Source of the DNA: Blautia sp. SC05B48
GTDB taxonomy: Bacteria > Bacillota > Clostridia > Lachnospirales > Lachnospiraceae
Assembly (NCBI RefSeq): GCF_005848555.1
Contig: NZ_CP040518.1
Span: 1,611,001 to 1,675,000, forward strand
Direction: 5' to 3'
Length of the DNA stretch: 64,000 nucleotides
The notes under the pieces were generated by a model. The model was given only the letters and a program-made list of their open reading frames with translations. It was not told the origin of the DNA and searched no databases. The position numbers and the translations under genes were made by a program. Below are positions 34,568-44,208 of this stretch, one piece after another; position 1 is the stretch's first letter; the number at the start of each line of letters is the position of its first letter.

Positions 34568-34831
34568 AATAAGATACCTTTCAGTAATAAATCCGGGAGA
34601 GAAGGTTATTATTCATTTGGAAATCAGTAACCGAAAAAACTCTTGCCCGTTTTGTGATGAGGTGCAGTATTTCATTAATTATAGCATTGTATTAATGAAA
34701 AGCTGTATTTTTGCCCTCAAGATTCTGTAGTAGTATACCACTTTCCTCCCGGAAAAACTACTTGCAGTCTGTGAAAATTCCATTAAGAAGAAGTGAACAT
34801 ACATATAATAAGAAAAAATCCCTGAAAACAC

Positions 34832-34861
34832 TTGACATATGGATTTTCCCCAACCTATAAT
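34832..34861 (+). promoter_or_regulatory. Promoter for the T-box-ileS transcript
   Basis: TTGACA (34832-34837), 18-base spacer, TATAAT (34856-34861): both hexamers consensus. Transcript start is expected near 34868. The 264 bases between this promoter and the divergent carboxypeptidase gene hold no other gene. Confidence 0.85.
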
Positions 34862-34867
34862 AGACAG

Positions 34868-35242
34868 CGTATATAGAAAAAGCTGTGATGGAGACAGTAA
34901 GCCATATGGAAAGCTTGCAGCGAACCGGGGATGGTGGAAGCCCGGGACGAGTAAATATGGCGGAATATCACTCCTGAGCTTCAGTTCCGAAGTTGTCCGG
35001 CAGCAGCCGGGAAGAATATCTGATGTACAGATGATCATCAAGTAAGAGCTGACGGATTTCCTCCGTTACAGGGAACATATATCGGCAGATACAAAGAATT
35101 GTCCGCTATGAACAGACATGGAACAACGGCCCGCGCCATAACACAGAGCATAAGACGCAGGAATCCGGACACAGGCCCGTATAATGTAACAGGTGGTACA
35201 GCGAATCAGACTTCGTCCTTTTACAGGATGGGGTCTTTTTTT
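34868..35242 (+). ncRNA. T-box riboswitch leader, isoleucine specifier
   Basis: The leader contains the T-box motif AGGTGGTACAGCG (35191-35203). A terminator follows, AGACTTCGTCC (35208-35218) pairing with GGATGGGGTCT (35226-35236) and ending in a T run. In Stem I the specifier region reads gaatATCact, with ATC at 34967-34969 followed by A, matching isoleucine and the downstream ileS. Uncharged tRNA-Ile would stabilise the antiterminator and allow transcription. Confidence 0.9.
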
Positions 35243-35348
35243 ATAAGTGCCCGAAGCATTGGCACGAACAGGTATCTGTGAGGAAAGAATCCGCTGTGGC
35301 CTTACAGATGAGGCAGCAGCCAGTAATCAGACACAGGAGGTAAATATT

Positions 35349-38300
35349 GTGTATCGTAAAGTTGACACGAATCTGAATTTTGTTGACCGTGAAAAAGAAG
35401 TTGAGAAATTCTGGAAAGACAACAAGATTTTCGAAAAGAGTATGGACAGCCGTAAAGAGGGCGAGACATACACATTCTATGACGGACCGCCTACCGCTAA
35501 CGGTAAGCCACATATCGGACATGTTCTGACACGAGTTATCAAGGATATGATCCCGAGATACCGTACAATGAAGGGCTACATGGTTCCGAGAAAAGCAGGA
35601 TGGGATACTCACGGACTTCCGGTTGAGCTTGAGGTTGAGAAGAAGCTTGGTCTTGACGGAAAAGAGCAGATCGAGGAGTACGGAATGGAGCCGTTCATCC
35701 AGCAGTGCAAAGAGAGCGTATGGAAATATAAAGGAATGTGGGAGGATTTTTCCTCTACAGTTGGTTTCTGGGCTGACATGGAGCATCCTTATGTAACATA
35801 CGACAACAATTTCATCGAGTCTGAGTGGTGGGCACTGAAAGAAATCTGGAACAAAGGTCTTCTTTACAAAGGCTTCAAGATCGTTCCTTACTGCCCGCGT
35901 TGTGGAACTCCGCTTTCCGCACAGGAGGTTTCCCAGGGCTACAAGACTGTTAAAGAGCGTTCTGCTATCGTTCGTTTCAAGGTTGTCGGTGAGGACGCAT
36001 ACTTCCTGGCATGGACAACAACACCATGGACACTTCCATCCAACGTTGCACTTTGTGTAAACCCGGATGAGATCTATTGTAAGGTAAAAGCAGCAGACGG
36101 ATATACCTACTACATGGCAGAAGCACTTCTGGACAAGGTTCTCGGCAAGCTTGCAAAGGATGATGAGCCTGCATATGAGATTCTTGAGAAATATAAAGGA
36201 ACAGACCTTGAGCGTAAGGAATATGAGCCGCTTTTTGCATGCACAGGCGAGGCAGCAGCAAAACAGCGCAAAAAAGCTCATTTCGTAACCTGTGACAACT
36301 ACGTTACCATGAGCGATGGTACCGGTATCGTTCATATCGCACCTGCATTTGGTGAGGATGACAGCCGTGTCGGACGTGAGTATGACCTTCCGTTCGTACA
36401 GTTCGTAGACGGACAGGGCAACATGACCAAAGAGACACCATATGCCGGTGTATTCGTAAAGAAAGCGGACCCTATGGTTCTCACAGACCTTGACAAAGAG
36501 GGCAAGCTTTTTGACGCACCGAAATTCGAGCATGATTATCCGCACTGCTGGAGATGTGACACACCGCTTATCTACTATGCACGTGAGTCCTGGTTCATCA
36601 AGATGACAGCAGTAAAGGATGATCTGATCCGTAACAATAATACTATCAACTGGATTCCGGAGAGCATCGGTAAGGGACGTTTCGGTGACTGGCTTGAGAA
36701 CGTTCAGGACTGGGGTATTTCCAGAAACCGTTACTGGGGAACACCACTGAACATCTGGCAGTGTGAGTGCGGACATATGGAATCCGTGGGAAGCCGCCAG
36801 GATCTCTATGAGAAGAGTGGTGACGAGCGTGCGAAGACCATCGAGCTTCACCGCCCATACATTGACGACATCACTATGAAGTGTCCGGATTGCGGCAAGA
36901 CCATGCATCGTGTACCGGAGGTTATCGACTGCTGGTTTGATTCCGGAGCAATGCCTTTTGCACAGCATCATTATCCGTTTGAGAATAAAGACCTGTTTGA
37001 GCAGCAGTTCCCGGCAGACTTCATCTCCGAGGCTGTTGACCAGACAAGAGGATGGTTCTACTCCCTTCTTGCTGAGTCCACACTGCTTTTCAATAAGGCT
37101 CCGTATAAGAATGTAATCGTTCTGGGACATGTACAGGATGAGAACGGACAGAAGATGAGTAAGTCCAAAGGAAATGCCGTAGATCCGTTTGACGCACTGA
37201 ACAAATACGGCGCAGATGCTATCCGCTGGTACTTCTACATCAACAGTGCTCCATGGCTTCCGAACCGTTTCCACGGCAAGGCAGTTGTAGAGGGACAGAG
37301 AAAGTTCATGAGCACTCTGTGGAACACTTACGCATTCTTCGTATTGTATGCGAACATTGACAATTTTGATGCGACTAAATATACTTTAAATTACGATAAG
37401 CTTCCGGTTATGGATAAATGGCTGCTCAGCAAGCTGAATACCATGGTGAAGACTGTCGATGCAGATCTTGATTCCTACAAGATTCCGGAGGCTGCAAGAG
37501 CACTTCAGGAATTTGTTGACGATATGAGTAACTGGTATGTAAGAAGAAGCCGTGAACGTTTCTGGGCTAAGGGCATGGAGCAGGATAAGATCAATGCTTA
37601 CATGACACTTTACACAGCACTGGTAACGGTTGCCAAGGCTGCAGCTCCGATGATCCCGTTTATGACTGAGGATATCTACCAGAACCTTGTAAGAAGCATT
37701 GACACAGACGCTCCGGAGAGTATCCATCTCTGCGATTACCCGGAGGTAAACGAGGCATGGATCGACAAGGATCTTGAGGCAAACATGGAAGAGCTTCTTG
37801 AGATCGTTGTTCTCGGACGTGCATGCAGAAATACCGCAAACATCAAGAACCGTCAGCCGATCGGAACCATGTATGTAAAAGCTGAGAAAGCTATGGATAA
37901 ATTCTACACAGATATCATCGCAGATGAGCTTAACGTAAAAGAAGTGAAATTCGCAGATGATGTAGAGTCCTTCATTTCCTACAGCTTCAAGCCGCAGCTC
38001 CGTACAGTAGGACCGAAATACGGCAAGCTTCTGAACGGCATCCGTACCGCACTCTCCGAGATCGACGGAACCGCAGCAATGAAAGAGCTGAGAGACAATG
38101 GTGTTCTCGTTCTTGACATTGCCGGAAACAAAGTCGAGCTTGCAGAGGAAGACTTATTGATCGAAACAGCCCAGAGCGAGGGCTATGTGACAGAGACAGA
38201 CGGTGAAACATCCGTTGTCCTTGATACAAACCTTACACCTGAACTGATCCAGGAGGGCTTTGTCCGCGAGATCATCAGCAAGGTTCAGACCATGCGTAAA

Positions 38301-38513
38301 GAGGCTGGTTTCGAAGTCATGGACAAGATCATTGTCTATGCAAAAGATAACGATAAGATCATGGATATCATGAAAGCAAACCAGGATGAGATCAAACGTG
38401 AAGTACTGGCAGAAAACATTGTTCTGGGAGAAGCAGAGGGTTACACCAAAGAATGGAATATCAACAAAGAGGCTGTAACACTGGGAGTATCCAAAGTACA
38501 GGAGGAAAACTAA
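35349..38513 (+). CDS. ileS: Isoleucyl-tRNA synthetase (long, eukaryote-like class)
   Basis: 1054-aa class I synthetase charging tRNA-Ile. HIGH motif at 55-58 (GKPHIGHVLTRV), editing domain (WTTTPWTLPSN, GTGIVHIAPAFGEDD), KMSKS at 602-606. The length, the WDTHGLPVE and SEWWALKEIW patterns and lack of a clear C-terminal zinc knuckle fit the IleS2 (eukaryote-like) type rather than the ~930-aa IleS1. I choose GTG 35349, eight bases after AGGAGG. A longer in-frame reading would overlap the T-box and is rejected. Ends one base into glgP, so it leads a two-gene operon. Confidence 0.93.
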   Translation: MYRKVDTNLNFVDREKEVEKFWKDNKIFEKSMDSRKEGETYTFYDGPPTANGKPHIGHVLTRVIKDMIPRYRTMKGYMVPRKAGWDTHGLPVELEVEKKLGLDGKEQIEEYGMEPFIQQCKESVWKYKGMWEDFSSTVGFWADMEHPYVTYDNNFIESEWWALKEIWNKGLLYKGFKIVPYCPRCGTPLSAQEVSQGYKTVKERSAIVRFKVVGEDAYFLAWTTTPWTLPSNVALCVNPDEIYCKVKAADGYTYYMAEALLDKVLGKLAKDDEPAYEILEKYKGTDLERKEYEPLFACTGEAAAKQRKKAHFVTCDNYVTMSDGTGIVHIAPAFGEDDSRVGREYDLPFVQFVDGQGNMTKETPYAGVFVKKADPMVLTDLDKEGKLFDAPKFEHDYPHCWRCDTPLIYYARESWFIKMTAVKDDLIRNNNTINWIPESIGKGRFGDWLENVQDWGISRNRYWGTPLNIWQCECGHMESVGSRQDLYEKSGDERAKTIELHRPYIDDITMKCPDCGKTMHRVPEVIDCWFDSGAMPFAQHHYPFENKDLFEQQFPADFISEAVDQTRGWFYSLLAESTLLFNKAPYKNVIVLGHVQDENGQKMSKSKGNAVDPFDALNKYGADAIRWYFYINSAPWLPNRFHGKAVVEGQRKFMSTLWNTYAFFVLYANIDNFDATKYTLNYDKLPVMDKWLLSKLNTMVKTVDADLDSYKIPEAARALQEFVDDMSNWYVRRSRERFWAKGMEQDKINAYMTLYTALVTVAKAAAPMIPFMTEDIYQNLVRSIDTDAPESIHLCDYPEVNEAWIDKDLEANMEELLEIVVLGRACRNTANIKNRQPIGTMYVKAEKAMDKFYTDIIADELNVKEVKFADDVESFISYSFKPQLRTVGPKYGKLLNGIRTALSEIDGTAAMKELRDNGVLVLDIAGNKVELAEEDLLIETAQSEGYVTETDGETSVVLDTNLTPELIQEGFVREIISKVQTMRKEAGFEVMDKIIVYAKDNDKIMDIMKANQDEIKREVLAENIVLGEAEGYTKEWNINKEAVTLGVSKVQEEN

Positions 38514-40975
38514 TGATTGACAAGCAGTTTGAGAAAGAGGAGTTCAAAAAAAGCGTAAAAGAAAACGTAAAATTCCTTTATCGAAAAACACTGGAAGAGG
38601 CTACACAGGAGCAGATTTTTCAGGCTGTAAGCTACACTGTGAAAGACGTGATCATTGACAACTGGCTTAAGAGCCAGAAGGCGTATGAAAAACAGGACCC
38701 GAAGATCGTATATTATATGTCCATGGAGTTCCTTATGGGCCGTGCCCTTGGAAACAACCTGATCAACCTTGGCGCATACGGCGAGGTTAAGGAGGCTCTT
38801 GAGGAGCTTGGACTTGACATTAACTGCATCGAAGACCAGGAGCCGGATCCGGCTCTTGGAAACGGTGGACTCGGAAGACTGGCAGCGTGCTTCCTGGATT
38901 CCCTTGCAACTCTGAATTACTGTGCATACGGATGCGGAATCCGTTACCGTTACGGTATGTTCAAGCAGGAAGTACGCGATGGTTATCAGGTAGAGGTACC
39001 GGATAACTGGCTGAAGAACGGATATCCTTTCGAACTCCGTCGTCCGGAGTATGCAAAAGAGGTTCATTTCGGCGGATATGTACGCGTTGAGTGGGATCCG
39101 GTGAAGAACGAGAATAAATTCATCCATGAAGGATATCAGGCAGTTAAGGCTGTTCCTTACGATATGCCGATCACAGGTTATAACAACGATGTTGTAAACA
39201 CACTTCGTATCTGGGATGCAGAGTCGATCGTAGACTTCAACCTTGACTCTTTCGACAAGGGTGATTATCACAACGCAGTAGAGCAGGAGAACCTTGCACG
39301 TACTATCGTAGAGGTGCTTTATCCGAATGATAACCATATGGCAGGTAAAGAGCTTCGTCTGAAACAGCAGTACTTCTTCGTATCTGCCAGCCTTCAGGCA
39401 GCCATTGCCAAATATAAGAAAACTCATGATGATATCACAAAACTTCATGAGAAGGTTGTATTCCAGATGAACGATACTCATCCGACTGTTGCAGTAGCAG
39501 AGCTGATGCGTATCCTCATTGATGAGGAAGGTCTTGGCTGGGATCAGGCATGGGATATCACAACAAAATGCTGTGCTTACACTAACCACACTATCATGTC
39601 CGAGGCACTTGAGAAATGGCCAATCGAGCTGTTCTCCAGACTGCTTCCGCGTGTATACCAGATCATCGAGGAGATCAACCGTCGTTTCATTCTTGAGATC
39701 CAGCAGAAATATCCTGGAAACTTCGAGAAGATCAAGAAGATGGCGATCATCTATGACGGACAGGTTAAGATGGCTCACCTCGCGATCGTTGCAGGCTACT
39801 CTGTAAACGGTGTTGCACGCCTTCATACTGAGATTCTCAAGAATCAGGAGCTGAAGGATTTCTATGAGATGATGCCTGAGAAGTTCAACAACAAAACAAA
39901 CGGTATCACACAGAGACGTTTCCTTGCTCATGGAAACCCGCTTCTGGCTGACTGGGTAACGGACAAGATCGGACCGGACTGGATCACAGATCTTTCCCAG
40001 CTTTCCAAGCTTAAGGTTTACGCAGACGATGAGAAGGCTCTTCAGGAGTTCATGACCATCAAGTTCAAGAACAAAGAGCGTCTTGCAAAATATATCCTGG
40101 AGCACAATGGTGTTGAGGTTGATCCGCACTCCATCTTCGATATCCAGGTTAAGAGACTTCATGAGTACAAACGTCAGCTCCTCAACATCCTGCATGTGAT
40201 CTATCTGTACAACCAGATCAAGGCACATCCGGAGATGGATTTCTATCCGAGAACATTTATCTTTGGTGCAAAAGCTTCCGCAGCTTATGCACGTGCAAAG
40301 AAGATCATCAAGCTGATCAACTGTGTGGCAGATGTTGTAAACAATGATGCTTCCATCAACGGTAAGCTGAAGGTTGTATTCATCGAGAACTACCGTGTAT
40401 CCAACGCCGAGATCATTTTTGCGGCAGCAGATGTTTCCGAGCAGATCTCCACAGCAAGTAAAGAGGCTTCCGGTACAGGTAACATGAAATTCATGCTGAA
40501 CGGTGCTCCGACACTTGGAACCATGGATGGTGCCAACGTCGAGATCGTACAGGAGGTTGGCGAGGAGAACGCATTTATCTTCGGTATGAGCTCTGACCAG
40601 ATTATCAACTATGAGAATAACGGCGGTTACGATCCGGACTTCATCTACAACACAGATCCGGAGATCCGTCAGGTACTGATGCAGCTGATCAACGGAACCT
40701 TCTCCAGCGATACAGAGATGTTCCGTGACATCTACAATTCACTTCTCGACAAACGCAACATGCCGAGACCTGACCAGTACTTTATCCTTGGCGACTTCCG
40801 TTCCTATGCAGAAGCACAGAAACATGTTGAGGAAGCATACAAAGATGAGAAACGCTGGGCTAAGATGGCACTTCTGAACACAGCATGCAGCGGTAAGTTC
40901 ACATCCGACAGAACTATCCAGGAGTATGTAGATGATATCTGGCACCTGGATAAGGTTGTTGTGAAAGAGAACTAA
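38513..40975 (+). CDS. glgP: Glycogen/maltodextrin phosphorylase (GT35)
   Basis: 820-aa PLP-dependent alpha-glucan phosphorylase producing glucose 1-phosphate. Diagnostic are EPDPALGNGGLGRLAACFLDSLA, FQMNDTHPTVAVAELMR and the PLP Lys in EASGTGNMKFMLNG. Start ATG 38513 shares one base with the ileS stop and has AGGAGG seven bases upstream. An operon with ileS is unexpected functionally and would place glucan use partly under the isoleucine T-box unless an internal promoter exists; none is obvious. Confidence 0.95.
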   Translation: MIDKQFEKEEFKKSVKENVKFLYRKTLEEATQEQIFQAVSYTVKDVIIDNWLKSQKAYEKQDPKIVYYMSMEFLMGRALGNNLINLGAYGEVKEALEELGLDINCIEDQEPDPALGNGGLGRLAACFLDSLATLNYCAYGCGIRYRYGMFKQEVRDGYQVEVPDNWLKNGYPFELRRPEYAKEVHFGGYVRVEWDPVKNENKFIHEGYQAVKAVPYDMPITGYNNDVVNTLRIWDAESIVDFNLDSFDKGDYHNAVEQENLARTIVEVLYPNDNHMAGKELRLKQQYFFVSASLQAAIAKYKKTHDDITKLHEKVVFQMNDTHPTVAVAELMRILIDEEGLGWDQAWDITTKCCAYTNHTIMSEALEKWPIELFSRLLPRVYQIIEEINRRFILEIQQKYPGNFEKIKKMAIIYDGQVKMAHLAIVAGYSVNGVARLHTEILKNQELKDFYEMMPEKFNNKTNGITQRRFLAHGNPLLADWVTDKIGPDWITDLSQLSKLKVYADDEKALQEFMTIKFKNKERLAKYILEHNGVEVDPHSIFDIQVKRLHEYKRQLLNILHVIYLYNQIKAHPEMDFYPRTFIFGAKASAAYARAKKIIKLINCVADVVNNDASINGKLKVVFIENYRVSNAEIIFAAADVSEQISTASKEASGTGNMKFMLNGAPTLGTMDGANVEIVQEVGEENAFIFGMSSDQIINYENNGGYDPDFIYNTDPEIRQVLMQLINGTFSSDTEMFRDIYNSLLDKRNMPRPDQYFILGDFRSYAEAQKHVEEAYKDEKRWAKMALLNTACSGKFTSDRTIQEYVDDIWHLDKVVVKEN

Positions 40976-41015
40976 GATATATAAAGTAATCTGCAAAGTA
41001 TTACCATAAAATAAA

Positions 41016-41074
41016 TTTCCACACAAAAACAGGGCTCGTCAGAATTGGCGACAGCCCTGTTTTTTGTGTGGAAA
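41016..41074. terminator. Bidirectional terminator between glgP and the HD gene
   Basis: TTTCCACACAAAAACAGGGCT (41016-41036) pairs with AGCCCTGTTTTTTGTGTGGAAA (41053-41074). The T run on one strand and A run on the other serve both convergent genes. Confidence 0.92.
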
Positions 41075-41569
41075 TTATGCCGGATTGATGACGATCCGGT
41101 TCCGCCTGGCCAGTGCAATGGCGATATGGCAGCCTTCCGCGATGGCGCAGGCTTTATCGGCAAAGCTGATGATCCAGGCTTCTTTGTTGCGTGGAAGAGG
41201 TCCCAGAGGGAACATATGTGAGAGTATCGCATCCAGCTCTCTGTCTGTGACATCAAAGTGTGTGGCACTGTTGTCTGCGGCAGCCTTCGGGTGATAAAAC
41301 GCCTGATGCTCACCGGTCGGAGTCTCCGCCCTGAAGTCATAGGGACAGAAGTCGTGGAGAAGCCCTGCCCTTGCGGCGGCTTTCTCGTCACATCCCAGCT
41401 TCCTGGCAATGAACCAGGAGAGGTAAGAAACATTGATACTGTGCATGAGCCGTGTGGTCCACTGGTGGTGGGTGTACAGGCTCAGCTTCAGGAACTCTCT
41501 GTTACAGAGGATGTTCTTCACAAGCGCATGATATTCCTGTGAGACCTCATCCGACACCGTGATATCCAT
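41075..41569 (-). CDS. HD-domain protein (putative metal-dependent phosphohydrolase)
   Basis: 164 aa. The HD superfamily ligands can be read as His in LMHSINVSYLSW, the His-Asp pair in GLLHDFCPYD, and Asp in FADKAC. The C-terminal CHIAIALARRNRIVINP is typical of HDIG-like single-domain proteins that hydrolyse nucleotides. I start at ATG 41569 with AGAAGG upstream; an in-frame TTG two codons earlier is less likely. No partner gene. Substrate unknown. The upstream 287 bases before the next gene hold no other gene. Confidence 0.75.
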   Translation of the reverse strand: MDITVSDEVSQEYHALVKNILCNREFLKLSLYTHHQWTTRLMHSINVSYLSWFIARKLGCDEKAAARAGLLHDFCPYDFRAETPTGEHQAFYHPKAAADNSATHFDVTDRELDAILSHMFPLGPLPRNKEAWIISFADKACAIAEGCHIAIALARRNRIVINPA

Positions 41570-41856
41570 CGGCAATCACCTTCTTTCTTTTGTTTATAAT
41601 TTCATTATGACGATTATGGAGAAAAATGCAATATGGTTTATAGTTTTTTTAGAAATTAGCTTGGACAAATTTATTTGGGATGGGAAATGTCAGCGCGCAG
41701 AAGTAAGGAGAATGTTTTTGGGGGTCTGTTCTTTGGGAAATTATGGTATAGTAAAGTGAAAATGCTATAACGGTTTTATGGACAGCTATATAAGATAGGC
41801 TGAAAATAGCTGATTTAGATGGTTGACATAATAAAAAGAAGAGGAGCGTAATATAT

Positions 41857-42420
41857 ATGAAACCAGAAAAACTGATCGAAGTACTTTCCGTTGCAGAGTG
41901 GTTAAAGGATGCAGTGCGTCATAGTTATACTTCCGGTGGCAGGCGGGAGAGCGTTGCAGAGCATTCCTGGAGGATCACGTTGATGGCATATTTTGTCAGT
42001 GATGAGTTTCCTGAGGCAGATCTTCTGAAAATTATGAAAATGTGCCTGATCCATGATCTGGGAGAAGCTTTTACCGGTGATATCCCGGCCTTTGAAAAAA
42101 CGGATAAGGATTCGGAGAAAGAAGCCGATGTGCTGGGAGAATGGGTGAAGACTCTGCCGGAGCCGTTCAATAAAGAAATGTCAGAACTCTATCAGGAAAT
42201 GGAAGAGCAGCAGACTCTGGAGGCCAGGATCTATAAAGCTCTGGACAAGCTGGAAGCTCTGATCCAGCACAATGAATCTGATATTAAAACCTGGATTCCG
42301 CTGGAGTATGATCTGCAGATGACTTACGGAAATGAACAGGTGAAATTCTCAGAATATCTGACGGAGCTTCGCGCAAAGGTTCGGGAAGATAGTGTACAGA
42401 AAATTCAGAAAAAACATTGA
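41857..42420 (+). CDS. HD-domain 5'-nucleotidase-like protein (HDDC2/YfbR type)
   Basis: 187 aa, matching the HDDC2/YfbR family of deoxynucleoside 5'-monophosphatases. Motifs: VAEHSWRITLMAYF (first His), LIHDLGEAFTGDIPAFEK (His-Asp plus Glu of the family), and ALDKLEALIQHN (late Asp). Family members dephosphorylate dNMPs with Co/Mn/Mg. It has its own leader; the stop partly overlaps the promoter of the next gene. Confidence 0.82.
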   Translation: MKPEKLIEVLSVAEWLKDAVRHSYTSGGRRESVAEHSWRITLMAYFVSDEFPEADLLKIMKMCLIHDLGEAFTGDIPAFEKTDKDSEKEADVLGEWVKTLPEPFNKEMSELYQEMEEQQTLEARIYKALDKLEALIQHNESDIKTWIPLEYDLQMTYGNEQVKFSEYLTELRAKVREDSVQKIQKKH

Positions 42421-42445
42421 TGAAGATGAAAAACTCCTGTATACT
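42417..42445 (+). promoter_or_regulatory. Promoter for the small secreted protein gene
   Basis: TTGATG (42417-42422), 17 bases, TATACT (42440-42445). The -35 starts in the last codon of the HDDC2 gene. Confidence 0.72.
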
Positions 42446-42493
42446 AATATGTATAGAATAAGTCCAAAATGCTTATAAAAGGGGGAAAAAGTA

Positions 42494-43153
42494 ATGAAAA
42501 AAGCAGTAAAGAGATTATTGGTGTTATTTCTGGCACTTACATTTATCGTGACAGATCTTGCAGTAGCACCGGTCACAGCACAGGCGGCGGGTACGCTCAA
42601 ATTTACTAAGTCTGTTGCTCTTATGAAAGGTGAGGAAATCGGATATGGAATCATAAACTCCGTCAGATCCGACAAAGTTCTGGGACTGAAATCCAGTAAT
42701 ACCAGTGTGGTGTCAGTAAGAAAAATGCCGTTTCTGGGTGATTATACCATTACGCTGAAGGCAAAAAAAGCAGGAACTTCTATTGTATCCTTCAAAGTAA
42801 GAAGAAAGAATGGAAAAACATATTCTTTCAAATCTAAAGTTACGGTACATAATTATACAAACCCATTAAATGTGTGCAAATTCGGAAGAAAAGATTATAA
42901 AAAATCCTTTGATAAAAAGACCATGGTCCCGGTTACAAAAGGTTATCCCAGAAAGGCAAAAGTATGTATCACTGCAAAGAAGGGCTACAAGATAGTTGCA
43001 ATATATTACAGTGAACACGGAACCGGAAGACAGAGAAAGATCAAAAACGGAAGTACAGTCACTATGGATGGATCACATTATCTGCAGATACTGTATAAGA
43101 ATACCAGCAAAAATTATGTATCATCGGTATATCTGGATGGATATAGTATGTAG
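42494..43153 (+). CDS. Small secreted Ig-like (Big_2-type) protein of unknown role
   Basis: 219 aa. Signal peptide about 1-33 (KKAVKRLL, hydrophobic core, AQAAG cleavage-like site). Residues ~34-120 resemble a bacterial Ig-like Big_2 strand pattern (VLGLKSSNTSVVSVRK ... KAKKAGTSIVSFKVRRKNGKTYSF). The C-terminal half is Lys/Tyr-rich and unassigned, with no sortase or other anchor seen. Flanked by its own promoter and a strong terminator. Role unknown; adhesion or wall association is only possible. Confidence 0.72.
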   Translation: MKKAVKRLLVLFLALTFIVTDLAVAPVTAQAAGTLKFTKSVALMKGEEIGYGIINSVRSDKVLGLKSSNTSVVSVRKMPFLGDYTITLKAKKAGTSIVSFKVRRKNGKTYSFKSKVTVHNYTNPLNVCKFGRKDYKKSFDKKTMVPVTKGYPRKAKVCITAKKGYKIVAIYYSEHGTGRQRKIKNGSTVTMDGSHYLQILYKNTSKNYVSSVYLDGYSM

Positions 43154-43161
43154 AGATGACG

Positions 43162-43193
43162 AAAAAAGGAACCGGGAGACCGGTTCCTTTTTT
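43162..43193 (+). terminator. Terminator after the secreted protein gene
   Basis: AAAAAAGGAACCGG (43162-43175) pairs with CCGGTTCC (43180-43187) plus a TTTTTT run. Confidence 0.92.
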
Positions 43194-43205
43194 GGTGATT
43201 TCCTG

Positions 43206-43394
43206 CTAAATTGAAAACTTTTTAATTTCATCCTGTGTAAGATCGATAAGTTTTTTTCTATGTTTTTTTGCATATCTTGATAATTCGAGTAAATTTACAT
43301 GGCAGGATGGGGCATTCATGTAGGGGTTAGGTTTTTTAAAGTATTCTGGATTGAGGGCTGATTTTTTTAAAAATTTAGGTTTCGTTCCATTCAT
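43206..43394 (-). CDS. Small basic protein (62 aa) paired with an acetyltransferase
   Basis: ATG 43394 has GGAGG nine bases upstream. The protein reads MNGTKPKFLKKSALNPEYFK with a C-terminal LLELSRYAKKHRKKLIDLTQ helix, so it is small, Lys-rich and probably helical. I recognise no family. It overlaps the end of the acetyltransferase gene by 20 bases and so is its cotranscribed partner. The pair sits in an AT-rich island, which suggests horizontal gain; an antitoxin-like role is a guess. Confidence 0.6.
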   Translation of the reverse strand: MNGTKPKFLKKSALNPEYFKKPNPYMNAPSCHVNLLELSRYAKKHRKKLIDLTQDEIKKFSI

Positions 43395-43935
43395 AATGAT
43401 ACACCTCCAATAGATTCTTTGCCTGTTCTTCATCAATGAAAAACTGATATTGATGAAGCATTCCCAAATATTCTGCATGGAATACATTTATATAATGTTG
43501 TAACAGTTCTTCATTAGCAGCAAATCCATGAACAGCACCTTCATATCCCCATTCCATAGATTTATCTGCAGCTATAGCAAAAAGATGTCCGCCTACACCA
43601 ACATATTTCTGCTTATCGTATTCATGTTTATTGTTATGTGGAGCAGTACAGGCCCAATGGATATAAGCTGCATTGGAATCTTTATCATTTTTTATGCCTA
43701 TGAGCCCTTGAATAGAATTATCTTCTTTTAGTGCAAGAGCGTAAACATCAACATTTCTGGGGAGTTCATTCCAATTAATGTGCCAGCCATTAGATTTCTG
43801 AAATTCCTTCAGGTATGCACGACTTTGGATTTTAAAAACAACCGTTTCTTTAATTTCTCCAGTTTTAGTGTTCTTTAAACAAGGAACAATTTCATCTATC
43901 CATATGTTAATACAGCCTTGTTCTAATAAGATCAT
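43375..43935 (-). CDS. GNAT-like N-acetyltransferase
   Basis: 186 aa. The acetyl-CoA site looks like QKYVGVGGHLFAIAADKSME (motif A, Q/RxxGxG/A), preceded by beta strands with GLIGIKND and HWACTAPHN. Start ATG 43935 follows GGGAGG with a six-base gap; longer readings lack a site. A promoter lies 105 bases upstream. First gene of a two-gene unit with a 62-residue protein. Local sequence is much more AT-rich than its neighbours, suggesting acquisition. The substrate is unknown. Confidence 0.65.
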   Translation of the reverse strand: MILLEQGCINIWIDEIVPCLKNTKTGEIKETVVFKIQSRAYLKEFQKSNGWHINWNELPRNVDVYALALKEDNSIQGLIGIKNDKDSNAAYIHWACTAPHNNKHEYDKQKYVGVGGHLFAIAADKSMEWGYEGAVHGFAANEELLQHYINVFHAEYLGMLHQYQFFIDEEQAKNLLEVYHYEWNET

Positions 43936-44039
43936 GGAATCCTCCCAATAAAGAAATGTAGTGATGTGAAATAAATAAAGAAATTTCCATACGTTGGAAA
44001 TTGCGAAGAACTTGTAATACTTAAGAATTTGTTTATATA

Positions 44040-44068
44040 AGTATACTATTTTGGACACGATTTTTCAA
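44040..44068 (-). promoter_or_regulatory. Promoter for the acetyltransferase/small-protein pair
   Basis: Minus-strand TTGAAA (44068-44063), 17 bases, TATACT (44045-44040). Confidence 0.7.
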
Positions 44069-44144
44069 TTAAAATATTTCGACAATTTATGACATATTAG
44101 TTAAGATCACTTGCAAAGTTGCACACTAATTTGCACATATTCAT

Positions 44145-44180
44145 CAAAAAAGAGGGAACCATTTTGAATGATTCCCTCTC
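44145..44180 (-). terminator. Terminator of the rubrerythrin gene
   Basis: On the minus strand AGAGGGAA (44179-44172) pairs with TTCCCTCT (44158-44151), followed by a T run. Confidence 0.88.
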
Positions 44181-44208
44181 GTAAAGATCCTTATTTTATG
44201 CGGCTTTA

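Noticed and set aside
35247-35348. N-terminal 34-codon extension of IleRS
   Set aside because: It overlaps the T-box terminator; GTG 35349 has AGGAGG at good spacing and starts the conserved N terminus.
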